Below are positions 42,500 through 51,897 of a stretch of DNA of 64,000 bases, piece by piece. Position 1 is the first letter of the stretch, and each line of letters starts with the position of its first letter. The translations under genes were made by a program, and so were the position numbers. The notes below the pieces were generated by a model. The model made no database searches. It was given only the letters and a program-made list of their open reading frames with translations, and was not told where the DNA came from. Origin of the DNA: Limimaricola cinnabarinus LL-001 (GTDB lineage Bacteria; Pseudomonadota; Alphaproteobacteria; Rhodobacterales; Rhodobacteraceae); assembly GCF_000466965.1 (NCBI RefSeq), contig NZ_BATB01000011.1, positions 1 through 64,000 on the forward strand. Reading direction: 5' to 3'.

Positions 42500-43396
42500 A
42501 TGAGGACGCAGAAGATGGACCGAGACTGGATCGCCACCGCCAAGACGCTCTCCGAAGCCCTGCCCTACCTGCAGCGTTATTCGGGCGCGATCGTCGTGGT
42601 GAAGTTCGGCGGCAACGCCATGGGTGACGCCGAGGCGATGGCCGAGTTCGCGCGCGACGTGGTGCTGATGCGGCAGGTCGGGGTGAACCCGGTCGTGGTG
42701 CATGGCGGCGGCCCGATGATCAACGAGATGCTGGCCAAGCTCGGCATCAAGTCCGAGTTCGTGCGCGGCAAGCGTGTCACCGACAAGGCCACCGTCGAGG
42801 TGGTCGAGATGGTGCTCACCGGTCTCGTCAACAAGCGCATCGTGCAGGCCATCATGGACGAGGGCGGCCGCGCCGTGGGCCTGTCGGGCAAGGATGACGA
42901 CCTGATGGTCGCCGTGGCCGACGACCCTGAGCTGGGCTTCGTGGGCCGACCCGTGGAGATGAACGTGCAGGTGCTGCGCGACATGTTCTCGGCCGGCATC
43001 ATCCCCGTGGTGGCCCCGGTGGCCACCGGCATGGATCCCAACGAGACCTTCAACGTCAACGGCGACACCGCCGCCGGTGCCATCGCCGGTGCGCTTAAGG
43101 CTGACCGCCTGCTGCTGCTGACGGACGTGTCCGGCGTCAAGGACGCCAGCGGCGAGGTCGTCACCCAGCTTTCGCCCGAGCAGGTGCGCGAGATGACCGC
43201 CGAAGGCACGATCGCGGGCGGCATGATCCCCAAGACCGAAACCGCGCTCGCGGCGCTGGAGCAGGGCGTGCGCGCCGTGGTGATCCTCGATGGCCGCCTG
43301 CCCAACGCCTCCCTGCTGGAGCTGTTCACCGAGCATGGCGCGGGCTCCATCATCCGCTCGAGCGAGAGCCGGATGCGTCCGCGCAACGAGACATGA
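42500..43396 (+). CDS. argB: Acetylglutamate kinase
   Basis: This 298-residue amino-acid kinase phosphorylates N-acetyl-L-glutamate in arginine synthesis. It shows [11 protein letters not shown] near residue 33, [13 protein letters not shown] near 72, [15 protein letters not shown] near 190 and [12 protein letters not shown]. The ATG used follows AGGGG; another ATG five codons later is possible. It overlaps the SixA-type phosphatase gene by four bases. Confidence 0.96.
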   Translation: MRTQKMDRDWIATAKTLSEALPYLQRYSGAIVVVKFGGNAMGDAEAMAEFARDVVLMRQVGVNPVVVHGGGPMINEMLAKLGIKSEFVRGKRVTDKATVEVVEMVLTGLVNKRIVQAIMDEGGRAVGLSGKDDDLMVAVADDPELGFVGRPVEMNVQVLRDMFSAGIIPVVAPVATGMDPNETFNVNGDTAAGAIAGALKADRLLLLTDVSGVKDASGEVVTQLSPEQVREMTAEGTIAGGMIPKTETALAALEQGVRAVVILDGRLPNASLLELFTEHGAGSIIRSSESRMRPRNET

Positions 43397-43887
43397 GCCT
43401 CAAGCTCGTCCTGATCCGGCATGCCAAGTCCGACTGGGGCGACGCCGGTCAGCGCGACCATGCCCGCCCGCTCGCCGCTCGCGGTCGCCGCGATGCGCCG
43501 CGCATGGGCGCATGGCTCGCCCAAGGCGGACATGCTCCCGATCTGGTCCTGTGCTCGGATGCCACGCGCACCCGCGAGACGATCGCCCTGATGCAGCCCG
43601 AATGGCCCGGCCCCACCGAGATCCGTTTCGATCCCACGCTCTACGCTGCCCCGCCGCGCCAGCTTCTGTCCGCCCTCAAGGACGTGAGCACGCGCAGCGT
43701 CGCCTTGGTGGCGCACAACCCCGGCATCGGCCGACTTGCTGCCGAACTGGCCGGTGAAGCACCCGATCACGCGCGCTTTGCGGATTATCCCACCTGCGCC
43801 GTGACGGTGCTGGAGTTCGAGGGCGCCGACTGGTTGGCCATGGGTCAGGGCCGCGTCGCCGCCTTCGCCGTTCCCGCGGATCTCTGA
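43393..43887 (+). CDS. SixA-type histidine phosphatase
   Basis: This 164-residue member of the histidine phosphatase superfamily has the catalytic LIRHAKSDW at the N-terminus, the arginine motif SDATRTRET near 55 and the second catalytic His in LVAHNPGIG near 114. E. coli SixA dephosphorylates phospho-histidine proteins of the phosphotransfer type. Its ATG overlaps the argB stop. Substrate here is unknown. Confidence 0.9.
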   Translation: MSLKLVLIRHAKSDWGDAGQRDHARPLAARGRRDAPRMGAWLAQGGHAPDLVLCSDATRTRETIALMQPEWPGPTEIRFDPTLYAAPPRQLLSALKDVSTRSVALVAHNPGIGRLAAELAGEAPDHARFADYPTCAVTVLEFEGADWLAMGQGRVAAFAVPADL

Positions 43888-43912
43888 GCGCGAAAGGGGG
43901 CCGCTTTCGCGC
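43888..43912 (+). terminator. Stem-loop after the SixA-type gene
   Basis: GCGCGAAAG (43888-43896) pairs with CTTTCGCGC (43904-43912) around a GGGGCCG loop, directly after the stop codon. No T-run follows, so termination would be weak or factor-assisted. Confidence 0.5.
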
Positions 43913-43948
43913 CCCCCTCCCGATTTCATACTTCAAATACGCGTCTTC

Positions 43949-43965
43949 GCGGCCCTCGGGGCCGC
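43949..43965 (-). terminator. Stem-loop after bztD
   Basis: GCGGCCC and GGGCCGC form a 7-bp stem with loop TCG, seven bases after the bztD stop on the - strand. There is no clear T-run; it may mark the 3' end of the bzt transcript. Confidence 0.45.
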
Positions 43966-43972
43966 GCCGCGC

Positions 43973-44764
43973 TCAGTGGCCGAGAATCTGGCTCAGGAAC
44001 AGCTTGGTCCGGTCGGACTTGGGCGCCATGAAGAAGGCCTCCGGCTCGTTCTGTTCGACGATCTGGCCCTGATCCATGAAGATCACCCGGTTGGCGACCT
44101 GCCGCGCGAAGCCCATCTCGTGGGTCACGCAGAGCATGGTCATGCCCTCCTCGGCGAGCTCGATCATGGTGTCGAGCACCTCCTTGATCATCTCCGGGTC
44201 GAGCGCCGAGGTCGGCTCGTCGAAGAGCATGATCCGCGGCTTCATGCACAGGCTGCGGGCGATGGCGACGCGCTGCTGCTGGCCGCCCGAAAGCTGGCCG
44301 GGATACTTGTTCGCCTGCTCGGGGATCTTCACCTTCTTGAGGAAATGCATCGCGATTTCCTCGGCCTCGCGCTTGGGCGTCTTGCGGACCCAGATCGGCG
44401 CGAGGGTGCAGTTCTCGAGGATCGTCAGATGCGGAAAGAGGTTGAAGTGCTGGAAGCACATGCCGACCTCGGAGCGGATCTTGTCGATATTCTTGAGATC
44501 CGAGCTGAGCTCGGTCCCGTCGACGACGATCCGGCCCGACTGGTGCTCCTCGAGCCGGTTGATGCAGCGGATCAACGTCGATTTGCCCGAGCCCGAGGGC
44601 CCGCAGATCACGATCCGCTCGCCCTGATAGACGGTCAGGTCGATGTCGCGCAGCACGTGGAACGAGCCGTACCACTTGTTCATGTTCGAGATCTCGATCG
44701 CGACCTCGTCGGAGACCTGCATGTGGCTGCGGTCGATGGTGCGGGCGGCGGTGGTGTCGGTCAT
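43973..44764 (-). CDS. bztD: Amino-acid ABC transporter ATP-binding protein
   Basis: This 263-residue cytoplasmic ATPase of the polar amino-acid family has Walker [11 protein letters not shown], signature [15 protein letters not shown], Walker [16 protein letters not shown] and the H-loop VTHEMGFA. It energises the BztB-BztC permease. BztABCD of Rhodobacter capsulatus takes up glutamate, glutamine, aspartate and asparagine, and the Aap system of rhizobia is the nearest relative. It lies 10 bases after bztC at the end of the operon. Confidence 0.94.
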   Translation of the reverse strand: MTDTTAARTIDRSHMQVSDEVAIEISNMNKWYGSFHVLRDIDLTVYQGERIVICGPSGSGKSTLIRCINRLEEHQSGRIVVDGTELSSDLKNIDKIRSEVGMCFQHFNLFPHLTILENCTLAPIWVRKTPKREAEEIAMHFLKKVKIPEQANKYPGQLSGGQQQRVAIARSLCMKPRIMLFDEPTSALDPEMIKEVLDTMIELAEEGMTMLCVTHEMGFARQVANRVIFMDQGQIVEQNEPEAFFMAPKSDRTKLFLSQILGH

Positions 44765-44774
44765 CACACCCTCC

Positions 44775-46091
44775 TCAATTGTGGCCGCGCTGGAGTTTTT
44801 TCTCCAGATACAGCGAGTAGCGGGACATGCTGAAGCAGCAGATGAAGAAGAGCAGGCCGATGAAGACGAAGAGCTCCCAGTAGATGCCGTTCCATTCGAC
44901 CGAGGCACGGATCGCGTTGCTGAGACCGATCGGGTCGAACAGACCGATGAACACCACCAACGTCGTGTCCTTGAACAAGCCGATGAAGGTGTTGACGATG
45001 CCCGGGATCGATATCTTGAGCGCCTGCGGCAGGATGATCAGCCGCATCGCTTTCCAATAATCTAGCCCAAGCGCGTCGGCCGCCTCGTACTGGCCCTTGG
45101 GCAGGGCGGCGAGACCGCCGCGCACGACCTCCGCGATATAGGCCGCGGCAAAGAGCGTCACCATGATGATCACGCGCAGCATCAGGTCGAAATTGGTGCC
45201 CGGCGGCAGGAAGTAGTTCAGCAGCAGGGACGCGGTGAACAGCCAGACGATGAGCGGCACGCCACGGATGACCTCGATGAAGCCCACCGAGATCTTGTTG
45301 ATGATGAACAGGTCCGACTGCCGGCCCAACGCCAGCAGGATGCCCAGCGGCAGCGACAGGATGATGCCCGCAATGCCGATGATGAACGACAGCATGAAGC
45401 CGCCGAAATCCTGACTCGGCACGTATTCGATACGCAGCGCGACGACCTGTTCCAGCTCGCGTGCCAGCGGCCCGGCGGTGTAGAACCAGTAGATGATCGG
45501 CAGCGCGGCAGCGACGATCACTGCCACGAGGGGCCCCGCAATCGGCGCGAGCGCCCGCAGCGCCGCCCAACCCAACACGAAGCCCAGCGCGATCGAAACC
45601 GGAAACCACGCGGTGCCGCCCCAGAGCAGCCAGAACATCACAAAGGGCGACAGCGCGGTGATCCACAGCGCCCGGCGCGGCATGCCAGCGAAGAGCACCG
45701 GCGCGATGGCGACGAGAAAGATCACGAAGGCCAGAACCGGCCGCCAGTAGAGCTCGCGTGGGTAGAAGCCGAACATCAGCTGCTGCCAGCGGTCCCCCAG
45801 CACCGCCCAGCAGGCCGCCGAGGCGCCCTCGCCCAGCGTGGCGTTGCGGATCTCGCGGCATTCGGTGAGAGAGCCCGCGTTCCAGATGCCATTGAAGACC
45901 CATGGCATGGTATGCGCGAGCGCCCACCAGATGACATAGAGCGATACCAGCGTCATCAGGATGTTGAACCAGCCCGAGAACAGGTTCTCGCGCATCCACA
46001 GGATCGCGCCGCGGTTGCCGACCGGAGGCTCGGCCTCCGGCAGCATGGTCTCGCGCACGAAGGAGACGGTCTGTGCGTGGGTGTCCGACAT
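44775..46091 (-). CDS. bztC: Amino-acid ABC transporter permease (second subunit)
   Basis: This 438-residue permease has about eight hydrophobic segments and, in the C-terminal half, the HisM-type domain with [17 protein letters not shown] and the EAA loop [20 protein letters not shown] followed by [14 protein letters not shown]. The long N-terminal half with extra membrane helices is usual for BztC/AapM. It starts one base after bztB and lies before bztD. Confidence 0.94.
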   Translation of the reverse strand: MSDTHAQTVSFVRETMLPEAEPPVGNRGAILWMRENLFSGWFNILMTLVSLYVIWWALAHTMPWVFNGIWNAGSLTECREIRNATLGEGASAACWAVLGDRWQQLMFGFYPRELYWRPVLAFVIFLVAIAPVLFAGMPRRALWITALSPFVMFWLLWGGTAWFPVSIALGFVLGWAALRALAPIAGPLVAVIVAAALPIIYWFYTAGPLARELEQVVALRIEYVPSQDFGGFMLSFIIGIAGIILSLPLGILLALGRQSDLFIINKISVGFIEVIRGVPLIVWLFTASLLLNYFLPPGTNFDLMLRVIIMVTLFAAAYIAEVVRGGLAALPKGQYEAADALGLDYWKAMRLIILPQALKISIPGIVNTFIGLFKDTTLVVFIGLFDPIGLSNAIRASVEWNGIYWELFVFIGLLFFICCFSMSRYSLYLEKKLQRGHN

Positions 46092-46092
46092 C

Positions 46093-47619
46093 TCAGCGCT
46101 CCTTCAGCTTCACGCGGGAATTGTAGAGGTTCATCGCGCTCGAGATGACGAGGCTGGTCACGAGGTAGAACAGTCCCAAGAGCAACATTCCCTCCAGCTC
46201 CTTGCCAGTCTGGTTGATGGTGATGCCCCCCAGCGTCGATCGGGCATCCATGTAGCCCACCGCGATTGCCAGCGAGGAGTTCTTGGTGAGGTTGAGGTAT
46301 TGCGAGATCATCGGCGGAATGATGACGCGCAGCGCCTGCGGCAGGATGACGAGGCGCATGGTGCGCGAGGGCTTGATGCCCAGCGCGAAAGCCGCCTCGG
46401 TCTGGCCCTTGGAGACCGACAGGATGCCGCCGCGCACGTTCTCGGCGATGAAGGCGCCGGTGTAGAGCGACAGCGCCAGCCACAGCGCGATCAGCGAGTT
46501 GCGAAGCTGCAGCCCGCCCTCGAAGTTGAAGCCGCCCAACACGGGGCTTTCGAACTGCACCGGGCTGCCGCGCTGGATCGTGTCCGACAGCGCCACGGCG
46601 CCTGCGGGCACGGTGGCGGCATCGGTCGAAGCGGGCAGCGACAGGATGTTGCAGCGCCCGGCCTCGGCGGCGGCGATGGCCTCCTCGGCGGTCGTTACCG
46701 GCACGACGTTGAAGCGCAGCCCCTCGGCACGCAACGCGCGGCGCAGGTTCAGAGATTCCGTCGAATTGGGCACGGCGCAGGCGTTGATACCCTGTTGCGC
46801 AGCACCAAACTCGGCAAGGCTCGCTCCCTCTATGCCGCCGGCAACGTAGATCGGCTGCGTGACCCGGCCCGAAGTCATCGACAGCGCGAGGAAGGCGATG
46901 GTGAGCGGCACGACCAAAAGGCCCAGCGTGCCCCAGCCAATGGGCAGGATACGGCCTGTCTCCTCCTGGGTCTTGTGAGCATAGCGCCGCCAGCCCCAGA
47001 CCGCGACGAGAGACAGGACCAGCACGATCAGCAGGATCAGCGAGCCATTGCCCCAGGCGGGCGCGGGGACGAAAACGCCGCGATTGGTGATGGCGACGGT
47101 ATCGCCGAAGATCATCGACGCGCCGCCGCCTTCGCGGAAATCGCGCGGCTGCGGCGTGGCCTCTGTCATCAGCGCGAAGATCAGCAGAATCCACAGCAGC
47201 ACCGGGATGTTGCGGAAGCCTTCGACATAGACCGCCATCAGCTTGGCGATGAGCCAGTTCTTGGACAGGCGCAGCACGCCCGCCAGAACTCCGACGATGG
47301 TGGCGAGCACGCAGCCCAGCGCCGCGACCAGCAGCGTGTTGAGGATGCCCACGAGCGCGGCGCGGCCATGGGACGAAGCGCTGTCGTATTCGATCAGGCG
47401 CTGGTTGATGTCATAGCCCGCGCGCTGGCCCAGAAAGCCGAAGTCGAAATCCTTGCCGAGCGCGGAGAGGTTGGCGACCGTGTTCGACACCAGCCAGCTC
47501 AGCCCCAGCATCAGCGCGATGAAGGCAATTACCTGGATGGTCAGGGAGCGGTAGCGGGTGTCGTAGATCAGCTGGCTCGGGCGAAACCCGGCCTTCGGCG
47601 CATCCGAGGTCGTTGTCAT
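46093..47619 (-). CDS. bztB: Amino-acid ABC transporter permease with binding-protein-like periplasmic insert
   Basis: This 508-residue permease is longer than the roughly 400-430 residues I know for BztB and AapQ. The N-terminal membrane part, a HisM-type core with VEGFRNIPVLLWILL (132-146) and the EAA loop SVSKGQTEAAFALGIKPSRT are normal. The extra sequence, about residues 255-350, is polar and should lie in the periplasm between two membrane segments. Its stretch from Cys281 to Cys323 aligns without gaps to Cys147-Cys189 of BztA (15 of 43 identical by hand count). It may be a fused or captured lobe of a binding protein. The gene follows bztA after a strong stem-loop. Confidence 0.93.
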   Translation of the reverse strand: MTTTSDAPKAGFRPSQLIYDTRYRSLTIQVIAFIALMLGLSWLVSNTVANLSALGKDFDFGFLGQRAGYDINQRLIEYDSASSHGRAALVGILNTLLVAALGCVLATIVGVLAGVLRLSKNWLIAKLMAVYVEGFRNIPVLLWILLIFALMTEATPQPRDFREGGGASMIFGDTVAITNRGVFVPAPAWGNGSLILLIVLVLSLVAVWGWRRYAHKTQEETGRILPIGWGTLGLLVVPLTIAFLALSMTSGRVTQPIYVAGGIEGASLAEFGAAQQGINACAVPNSTESLNLRRALRAEGLRFNVVPVTTAEEAIAAAEAGRCNILSLPASTDAATVPAGAVALSDTIQRGSPVQFESPVLGGFNFEGGLQLRNSLIALWLALSLYTGAFIAENVRGGILSVSKGQTEAAFALGIKPSRTMRLVILPQALRVIIPPMISQYLNLTKNSSLAIAVGYMDARSTLGGITINQTGKELEGMLLLGLFYLVTSLVISSAMNLYNSRVKLKER

Positions 47620-47721
47620 GTCCTGGTCCCCGTTGGTCCCCGCGCAGGCCTCGCGCCGGTTGCTCCGGCTGCGCCCTGCTGACGGGGACAGGTGGCGCAT
47701 CGCGCCTTGTTCTTCATGGGT

Positions 47722-47749
47722 GGAAAGGGGCGCCGCGGCGCCCCTTTCC
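47722..47749 (-). other. Stem-loop between bztA and bztB
   Basis: GGAAAGGGGCGCC and GGCGCCCCTTTCC form a perfect 13-bp stem separated by two bases, so the real loop must open a few pairs. It stands just after the bztA stop. Lack of a T-run suggests partial termination or 3'-end protection, which would keep the binding protein more abundant than the permease. Confidence 0.7.
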
Positions 47750-47756
47750 GAAATGC

Positions 47757-48776
47757 TTAGCGGAACGGCGGCGCGTAGATCAGGCCGCCATTGGTCCACT
47801 GTGCGTTGAGGCCACGAGCCAGACCGATCGGGGTGTTCTCACCGATGTTCTTCTCGAAGATCTCGCCATAGTTGCCACCTGCGGCGATCGCGTTCTTGGC
47901 CCAGTCGTTCTCGAGGCCGATCATCGCGCCCAGCTCGCCTTCGGTGCCGAGCAGACGGTTCACCTCGGGGTTGGTGCCCGGCGCGGCGGCCAGCTCGCTG
48001 ACATTGGCCGAGGTCACGCCGAACTCTTCGGCGGCGATCAGCGCGTTGAGCGTCCAGCGCACGATGTCGCCCCACTCGTTGTCGCCGTGGCGCACGAGCG
48101 GACCGAGCGGCTCCTTGGAGATGATCTCGGGCAGGATCACGTGATCGCCCGGGTTCTCGAAGGTGGCGCGGGTCGCGGCGAGGCCCGAGGCGTCGGTGGT
48201 GTAGGCGTCACAGGCCCCGGCGAGGTACTGCTGCTGTGCCTCGGCGTTGGTCTCGACGGGCACGGGCTCGTAGCTGATGTTGTTGTTGCGGAAGAAGTCC
48301 GCGAGGTTCAGCTCGGTGGTGGTGCCGGTCTGGATGCAGACGGTGGCGCCGTCCAGATCCTTGGCCGAGGACACGCCCAGCGCGGTCGGCACGATGAAGC
48401 CCTGGCCGTCATAGTAGTTGACGCCGATGAAATCGAACTTCAGGTCGGTGTCGCGCGAGAAGGTCCAGGTGGTGTTGCGTGCGAGTACGTCGATCTCGCC
48501 CGAAGCCAGCGCGGTGAAGCGGGTCTGGCCGGTGGTCGGCACGAAGTTGACGGCGGTGGGATCGCCCAGCACCGCGGCGGCGACGGCGCGACAGACGGCG
48601 ACGTCAAAGCCTTCCCAGACGCCGTTGGCGTCGGGGGCGCCGAAACCAGCAAGGCCAGTCACCACACCGCAGTTCAGCTCGCCGCGCTCCTTGACGTCGT
48701 CGAGGGTGGCGGCTTGAGCCGCTCCGGCGAGAAGACCGGTGGCGGTCAGCGCGCCGAAGATAACGGATTTCTTCAT
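47757..48776 (-). CDS. bztA: Periplasmic amino-acid-binding protein
   Basis: This 339-residue binding protein has a signal peptide cleaved after AGAAQA (about residue 22) and the family-3 solute-binding fold. Lobe 1 contains NGVWEGFDVAVCRAVAAAVL and RNTTWTFSRDTDL, and lobe 2 contains ATVCIQTGTTTELNLADFF. Cys147 and Cys189 in lobe 2 could form a disulfide. It is the first gene of the bzt operon and should deliver acidic amino acids and their amides to BztBC. No lipobox is seen. Confidence 0.94.
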   Translation of the reverse strand: MKKSVIFGALTATGLLAGAAQAATLDDVKERGELNCGVVTGLAGFGAPDANGVWEGFDVAVCRAVAAAVLGDPTAVNFVPTTGQTRFTALASGEIDVLARNTTWTFSRDTDLKFDFIGVNYYDGQGFIVPTALGVSSAKDLDGATVCIQTGTTTELNLADFFRNNNISYEPVPVETNAEAQQQYLAGACDAYTTDASGLAATRATFENPGDHVILPEIISKEPLGPLVRHGDNEWGDIVRWTLNALIAAEEFGVTSANVSELAAAPGTNPEVNRLLGTEGELGAMIGLENDWAKNAIAAGGNYGEIFEKNIGENTPIGLARGLNAQWTNGGLIYAPPFR

Positions 48777-48967
48777 GTTTACCTCTTCCTGAGTATCGGC
48801 CCCTCTTGGCGGGGGCGGCAGTCTTGGAGCCGACCGCGACGCGATCCGGCAATATGCAAGGACCATTGATCCCGACGCAGGCAGTTGGACAATGATTTCG
48901 CTTCAGGTCAAGGGTCGCGCCCTGTCACGTAACGGCGCGAACGCCGGGTAAAGCGGCGCCAAGACAC

Positions 48968-48998
48968 AAAAAAAGGGCAGCCCCTCAAGAGGCTGCCC
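48968..48998 (-). terminator. Intrinsic terminator after the ATP12 gene
   Basis: On the - strand GGGCAGCC and GGCTGCCC (48975-48998) form an 8-bp stem followed by TTTTTTT, 26 bases after the ATP12-family stop. It separates the leftward crcB-rluC-gph-ATP12 unit from the bzt operon. Confidence 0.88.
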
Positions 48999-49023
48999 GA
49001 TCATTACTCCACCTGTCCGCCTC

Positions 49024-49731
49024 TCAGCCGAGCAGCGCCCAGAACCGCGCCGCATCGAGAAAGGCCGCGCCCTTGACGCGGGCCATGGCCTCGGCCTCCT
49101 CGTCGTCGCCCCATTGCTCGATCTGCCAGTCCTCGTCGAGCCGCGACAGTCGCCAGGCCTCCCGTGGCTCCAGCCGCTCCTCGACGACGGCCAGCGCCAG
49201 CACCAGCGACCCCGAAAGCGCCACCAGATCGTGAAAGGCCGCGAGGGCGAAGGGCTCCATGGCGAAGACAGGGGCCGCCAGCCGCTCGAGCGCCGCCGCG
49301 TCCTGCGCCACCGGCATGACCCCGGTCGCGGTGACGAGCCGCGCGCCATGGCGCTCTTCGGCCCAGGCGAGCAGCGGGTCCCATTCGCTCGCCTGCCGTG
49401 CGATCAACTCGGCGGGGCGTTCGGCGCGGTAGCACAGCAGGTCCGATCCGCCATAGGCCGCAAGCATCTGCGCCACCTCGACGCGCTGCACCGCCACCTT
49501 GTCGAGCGCCGAATTGGCGGTGCGGGTCAGCGGCATGCTGCCCGGATCGATCCGCTCCTCCTGCGCCTGCCATTCGGCGGCGAGAGCCTCTGCCAGCGCC
49601 TGCGTGGGCAGGATCAGAGGCACCTTGGCGGGCGTGCGCACCGGGCGCGCGTCGAGCAGCACCTGCCAGCCGCCCTCGGCTGGGGCCACGTTGGCCTCTT
49701 TCCAGAACCGCTTGGCCTTCCATTCGCTCAT
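49024..49731 (-). CDS. ATP12-family F1-ATPase assembly chaperone
   Basis: This 235-residue protein begins MSEWKAKRFWKEANVAPAEG and contains RPVRTPAKVPLILPTQALAE and AAEWQAQEERIDPGSMPLTR, the conserved core of the ATP12 family (PF07542). In mitochondria ATP12 binds the F1 alpha subunit during assembly; the alphaproteobacterial members are presumed to do the same. It overlaps gph by four bases and is the last gene of the unit. Confidence 0.92.
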   Translation of the reverse strand: MSEWKAKRFWKEANVAPAEGGWQVLLDARPVRTPAKVPLILPTQALAEALAAEWQAQEERIDPGSMPLTRTANSALDKVAVQRVEVAQMLAAYGGSDLLCYRAERPAELIARQASEWDPLLAWAEERHGARLVTATGVMPVAQDAAALERLAAPVFAMEPFALAAFHDLVALSGSLVLALAVVEERLEPREAWRLSRLDEDWQIEQWGDDEEAEAMARVKGAAFLDAARFWALLG

Positions 49732-50401
49732 GAGGTCGTCTCCGTCAGATCGTCGAGCGCGGGCGCGAGCTCGGCCCAGTCGTGAATGATCCGGTCGGCG
49801 GAGAGGCCCGCCGCCGGTTGATAGCCCCATGCGACCCCGATCGAGGCCACCCCCGCCGCGTGCGCCATGTCGACATCAAAGCGGGTGTCGCCGATCATCA
49901 CCGCGCGCCGCGCCGTCACGCCCGTCTCGTCCAGAGCCGCGCGGATCATCGCGGGGTTGGGCTTCGAGGGTGGTCATCGGCGGTCTGACGGCTTTGGAAC
50001 ATACCCTCCAGCCCATGCGCCTCGATCAACCTATCGAGCCCGCGCCGCGACTTGCCGGTGGCCACGGCCAGAAGCGTGTGAGGCTCGCCCGCCAGGCGAT
50101 CGAGCGTTTCGCGTGCACCTGCGTAGAACGGGCTGCTCTCGGGGCCGTGCGCCTGCCGCAGATCGGCATAGGCGGTGCAGTAGGCGTCGATCATCCGGGC
50201 GCGAATATCGGCCCCCTGCTCGCCCGCCAGCCGCAGGAACGTCTCGGGCAGCGACAGGCCGACGCCCGACAGCACCCGCTCGCGCGGGGGCGTCTCCAGC
50301 CCCTGTGAGCCGAAGGCCGCCGCCATCGCGGCGAGGATGTCGCGCTGGCTGTCGACGAGCGTGCCGTCGACGTCGAAGATCACCAGCCGCAGCTCGCTCA
50401 T
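49728..50401 (-). CDS. HAD-type phosphoglycolate-phosphatase-like hydrolase, frame broken once
   Basis: The protein begins MSELRLVIFDVDGTLVDSQR (HAD motif I) and continues to QTADDHP, then the frame breaks near 49969 where a CCCC run has become CCC. The other frame supplies SKPNPAMIRAALDETGV and MIGDTRFDVDMAHAAG (HAD motif IV). Repair gives 225 codons with all four HAD motifs. It overlaps rluC upstream and the ATP12 gene downstream by four bases each. Gph-type phosphatase is the likely function; the break is probably an error in the sequence. Confidence 0.85.
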
Positions 50402-51456
50402 GCCAGCGCATCGTCCGGGTCGAACGGATCGAGCGGCGCTTCGCGCGGCTCCCAGCCGAGAAAGTCCCAGGTCCGCTCCATGTGTTCGGGCAAGGGTGCC
50501 ACGAGTTGCAGCACGGCCTTGGTGATCGGATGCTCGATCCGCAGCGAGCGGGCGTGCAGGTGCAGCTTGCGGTCGATCTCGGCGCCGAGGCCCGAGCCCC
50601 AGCCATCGCCGAGGTTTTCCTGCCCCGAGCCGCCGTATTTGCCGTCGCCCACGACGGGGTGGCCCATCTCGGCCATGTGGGCGCGCAGCTGGTGCGTGCG
50701 CCCCGTCACCGGCACCAGCGCCATCCAGGACACCCGCTGTCCCAGCGCGCTGATCGTGGCGAACTCGGTAGTGGCGCGCTTGGCGCCGGGCGTCTTGTCG
50801 ACCTCGGCGGGATGAATGCACTGCATCTTCTCGCCCTCGCCACCCTTGCCGTGGCCCATCGCCTTGACGAGACCGTATTTGATGATGCCCGCGCGCGGCT
50901 GCGGCGCGCCGGCAACGGCGGCCCAGTAGATCTTGCGCGTCTCGCGGTGCTTGAAGTTCTCGGTCAGCCCCTTGGCAGCCATGCGGGTGCGCGCCAGCAG
51001 CAGCACGCCCGAGGTGTCCTTGTCGAGCCGGTGCACGAGGCGCGGCTTGTCCTCGAACCCATCGCGCAGCGCCTCGGCGAGCCCGTCGACATGCTTGGAG
51101 ACGCCGGAGCCGCCTTGGGTCGGCAGGCCCGCGGGTTTGTTGATGGCGATGATGTGCTCGTCGCGAAAGATCACGCAGCCGCGGATCATCTCCGCGTCCT
51201 TCTTGGAGATCTGGCTGCGGTCCACGGGCCGGCTCTCGACCTCGTGCGCCTCGGGGATCGGGGGCACGCGCACGCTCTGGCCGACCTCGAGCCGGGTCGC
51301 GGGCTTCACGCGCCCGCCTTCGACCCGAAGCTCGCCCTTGCGGCACATCTTCTCGATCCGGGTCTGGACAAGATGGGGAAAGCGCCGCTTGAGCCAACGG
51401 TCGAGCCGCTGTTCGCCCTCGTCGGGGCCGACGGTGATGGTCTGCACGCCGCTCAT
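50398..51456 (-). CDS. rluC: 23S rRNA pseudouridine synthase, RluC/RluD family
   Basis: This 352-residue enzyme has an N-terminal S4 RNA-binding domain (EGEQRLDRWLKRRFPHLVQT) and the catalytic domain with HRLDKDTSGVLLLARTR, where the Asp is catalytic. It also shows INKPAGLPTQGG and PVTGRTHQLRAHMAEMGHP. Whether it is RluC or a sister type cannot be settled here. Its ATG overlaps the crcB stop. Confidence 0.9.
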   Translation of the reverse strand: MSGVQTITVGPDEGEQRLDRWLKRRFPHLVQTRIEKMCRKGELRVEGGRVKPATRLEVGQSVRVPPIPEAHEVESRPVDRSQISKKDAEMIRGCVIFRDEHIIAINKPAGLPTQGGSGVSKHVDGLAEALRDGFEDKPRLVHRLDKDTSGVLLLARTRMAAKGLTENFKHRETRKIYWAAVAGAPQPRAGIIKYGLVKAMGHGKGGEGEKMQCIHPAEVDKTPGAKRATTEFATISALGQRVSWMALVPVTGRTHQLRAHMAEMGHPVVGDGKYGGSGQENLGDGWGSGLGAEIDRKLHLHARSLRIEHPITKAVLQLVAPLPEHMERTWDFLGWEPREAPLDPFDPDDALA

Positions 51457-51806
51457 GAGAGGCTCCTTGCGATCCAGAGGCCCAAAGCGCAGGCCGCGAT
51501 TGAGAGAATGACCGATCCCGCCACATAAGCCAGCGCCGCCCCAAGGCGCCCCGCCTCGACAAGGCGCAGCGCATCGAGAGAAAAGGCCGAGAAGGTGGTG
51601 AAGCCGCCCAGCAGACCGGTGATCAGCAAGGGCGCCAGCGGCGCGTCGCGACCCGAGAGCCAGACGAACAGCACGCCGATCGCGAAGCTGCCCGCAAGGT
51701 TCACGGCGAACGTGCCGATGGGAAAGGCCAGCGCCTGCCCCACGAGAAACCGCAGGCTCGCGCCCGTGGCGCCGCCGAAGGCCACCAATGCAAGGGATGT
51801 CATCAT
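51453..51806 (-). CDS. crcB: Fluoride ion channel
   Basis: This 117-residue, four-helix membrane protein has the Fluc signature GGFTTFSAFSLD near residue 67 and GTFAVNLAGSFAIG near 32. Two copies form a dual-topology channel that exports fluoride. It is the first gene of the leftward unit with rluC, gph and ATP12. No fluoride riboswitch was found upstream. Confidence 0.93.
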   Translation of the reverse strand: MMTSLALVAFGGATGASLRFLVGQALAFPIGTFAVNLAGSFAIGVLFVWLSGRDAPLAPLLITGLLGGFTTFSAFSLDALRLVEAGRLGAALAYVAGSVILSIAACALGLWIARSLS

Positions 51807-51897
51807 CCGCGCGGTGTCGCGCGCGCGCCGCGCTTGTCAAGCCGGGCCTGCCATGCCCCATCGCCTCCGGCATTGACACAGCGCCGCATCGGCCGGT

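Noticed and set aside
51807-51880. Possible fluoride riboswitch upstream of crcB (GGCGATGG on the - strand)
   Set aside because: The rest of the motif, including the conserved AAAC and CTGATG segments, is not present in the 70 bases before crcB.
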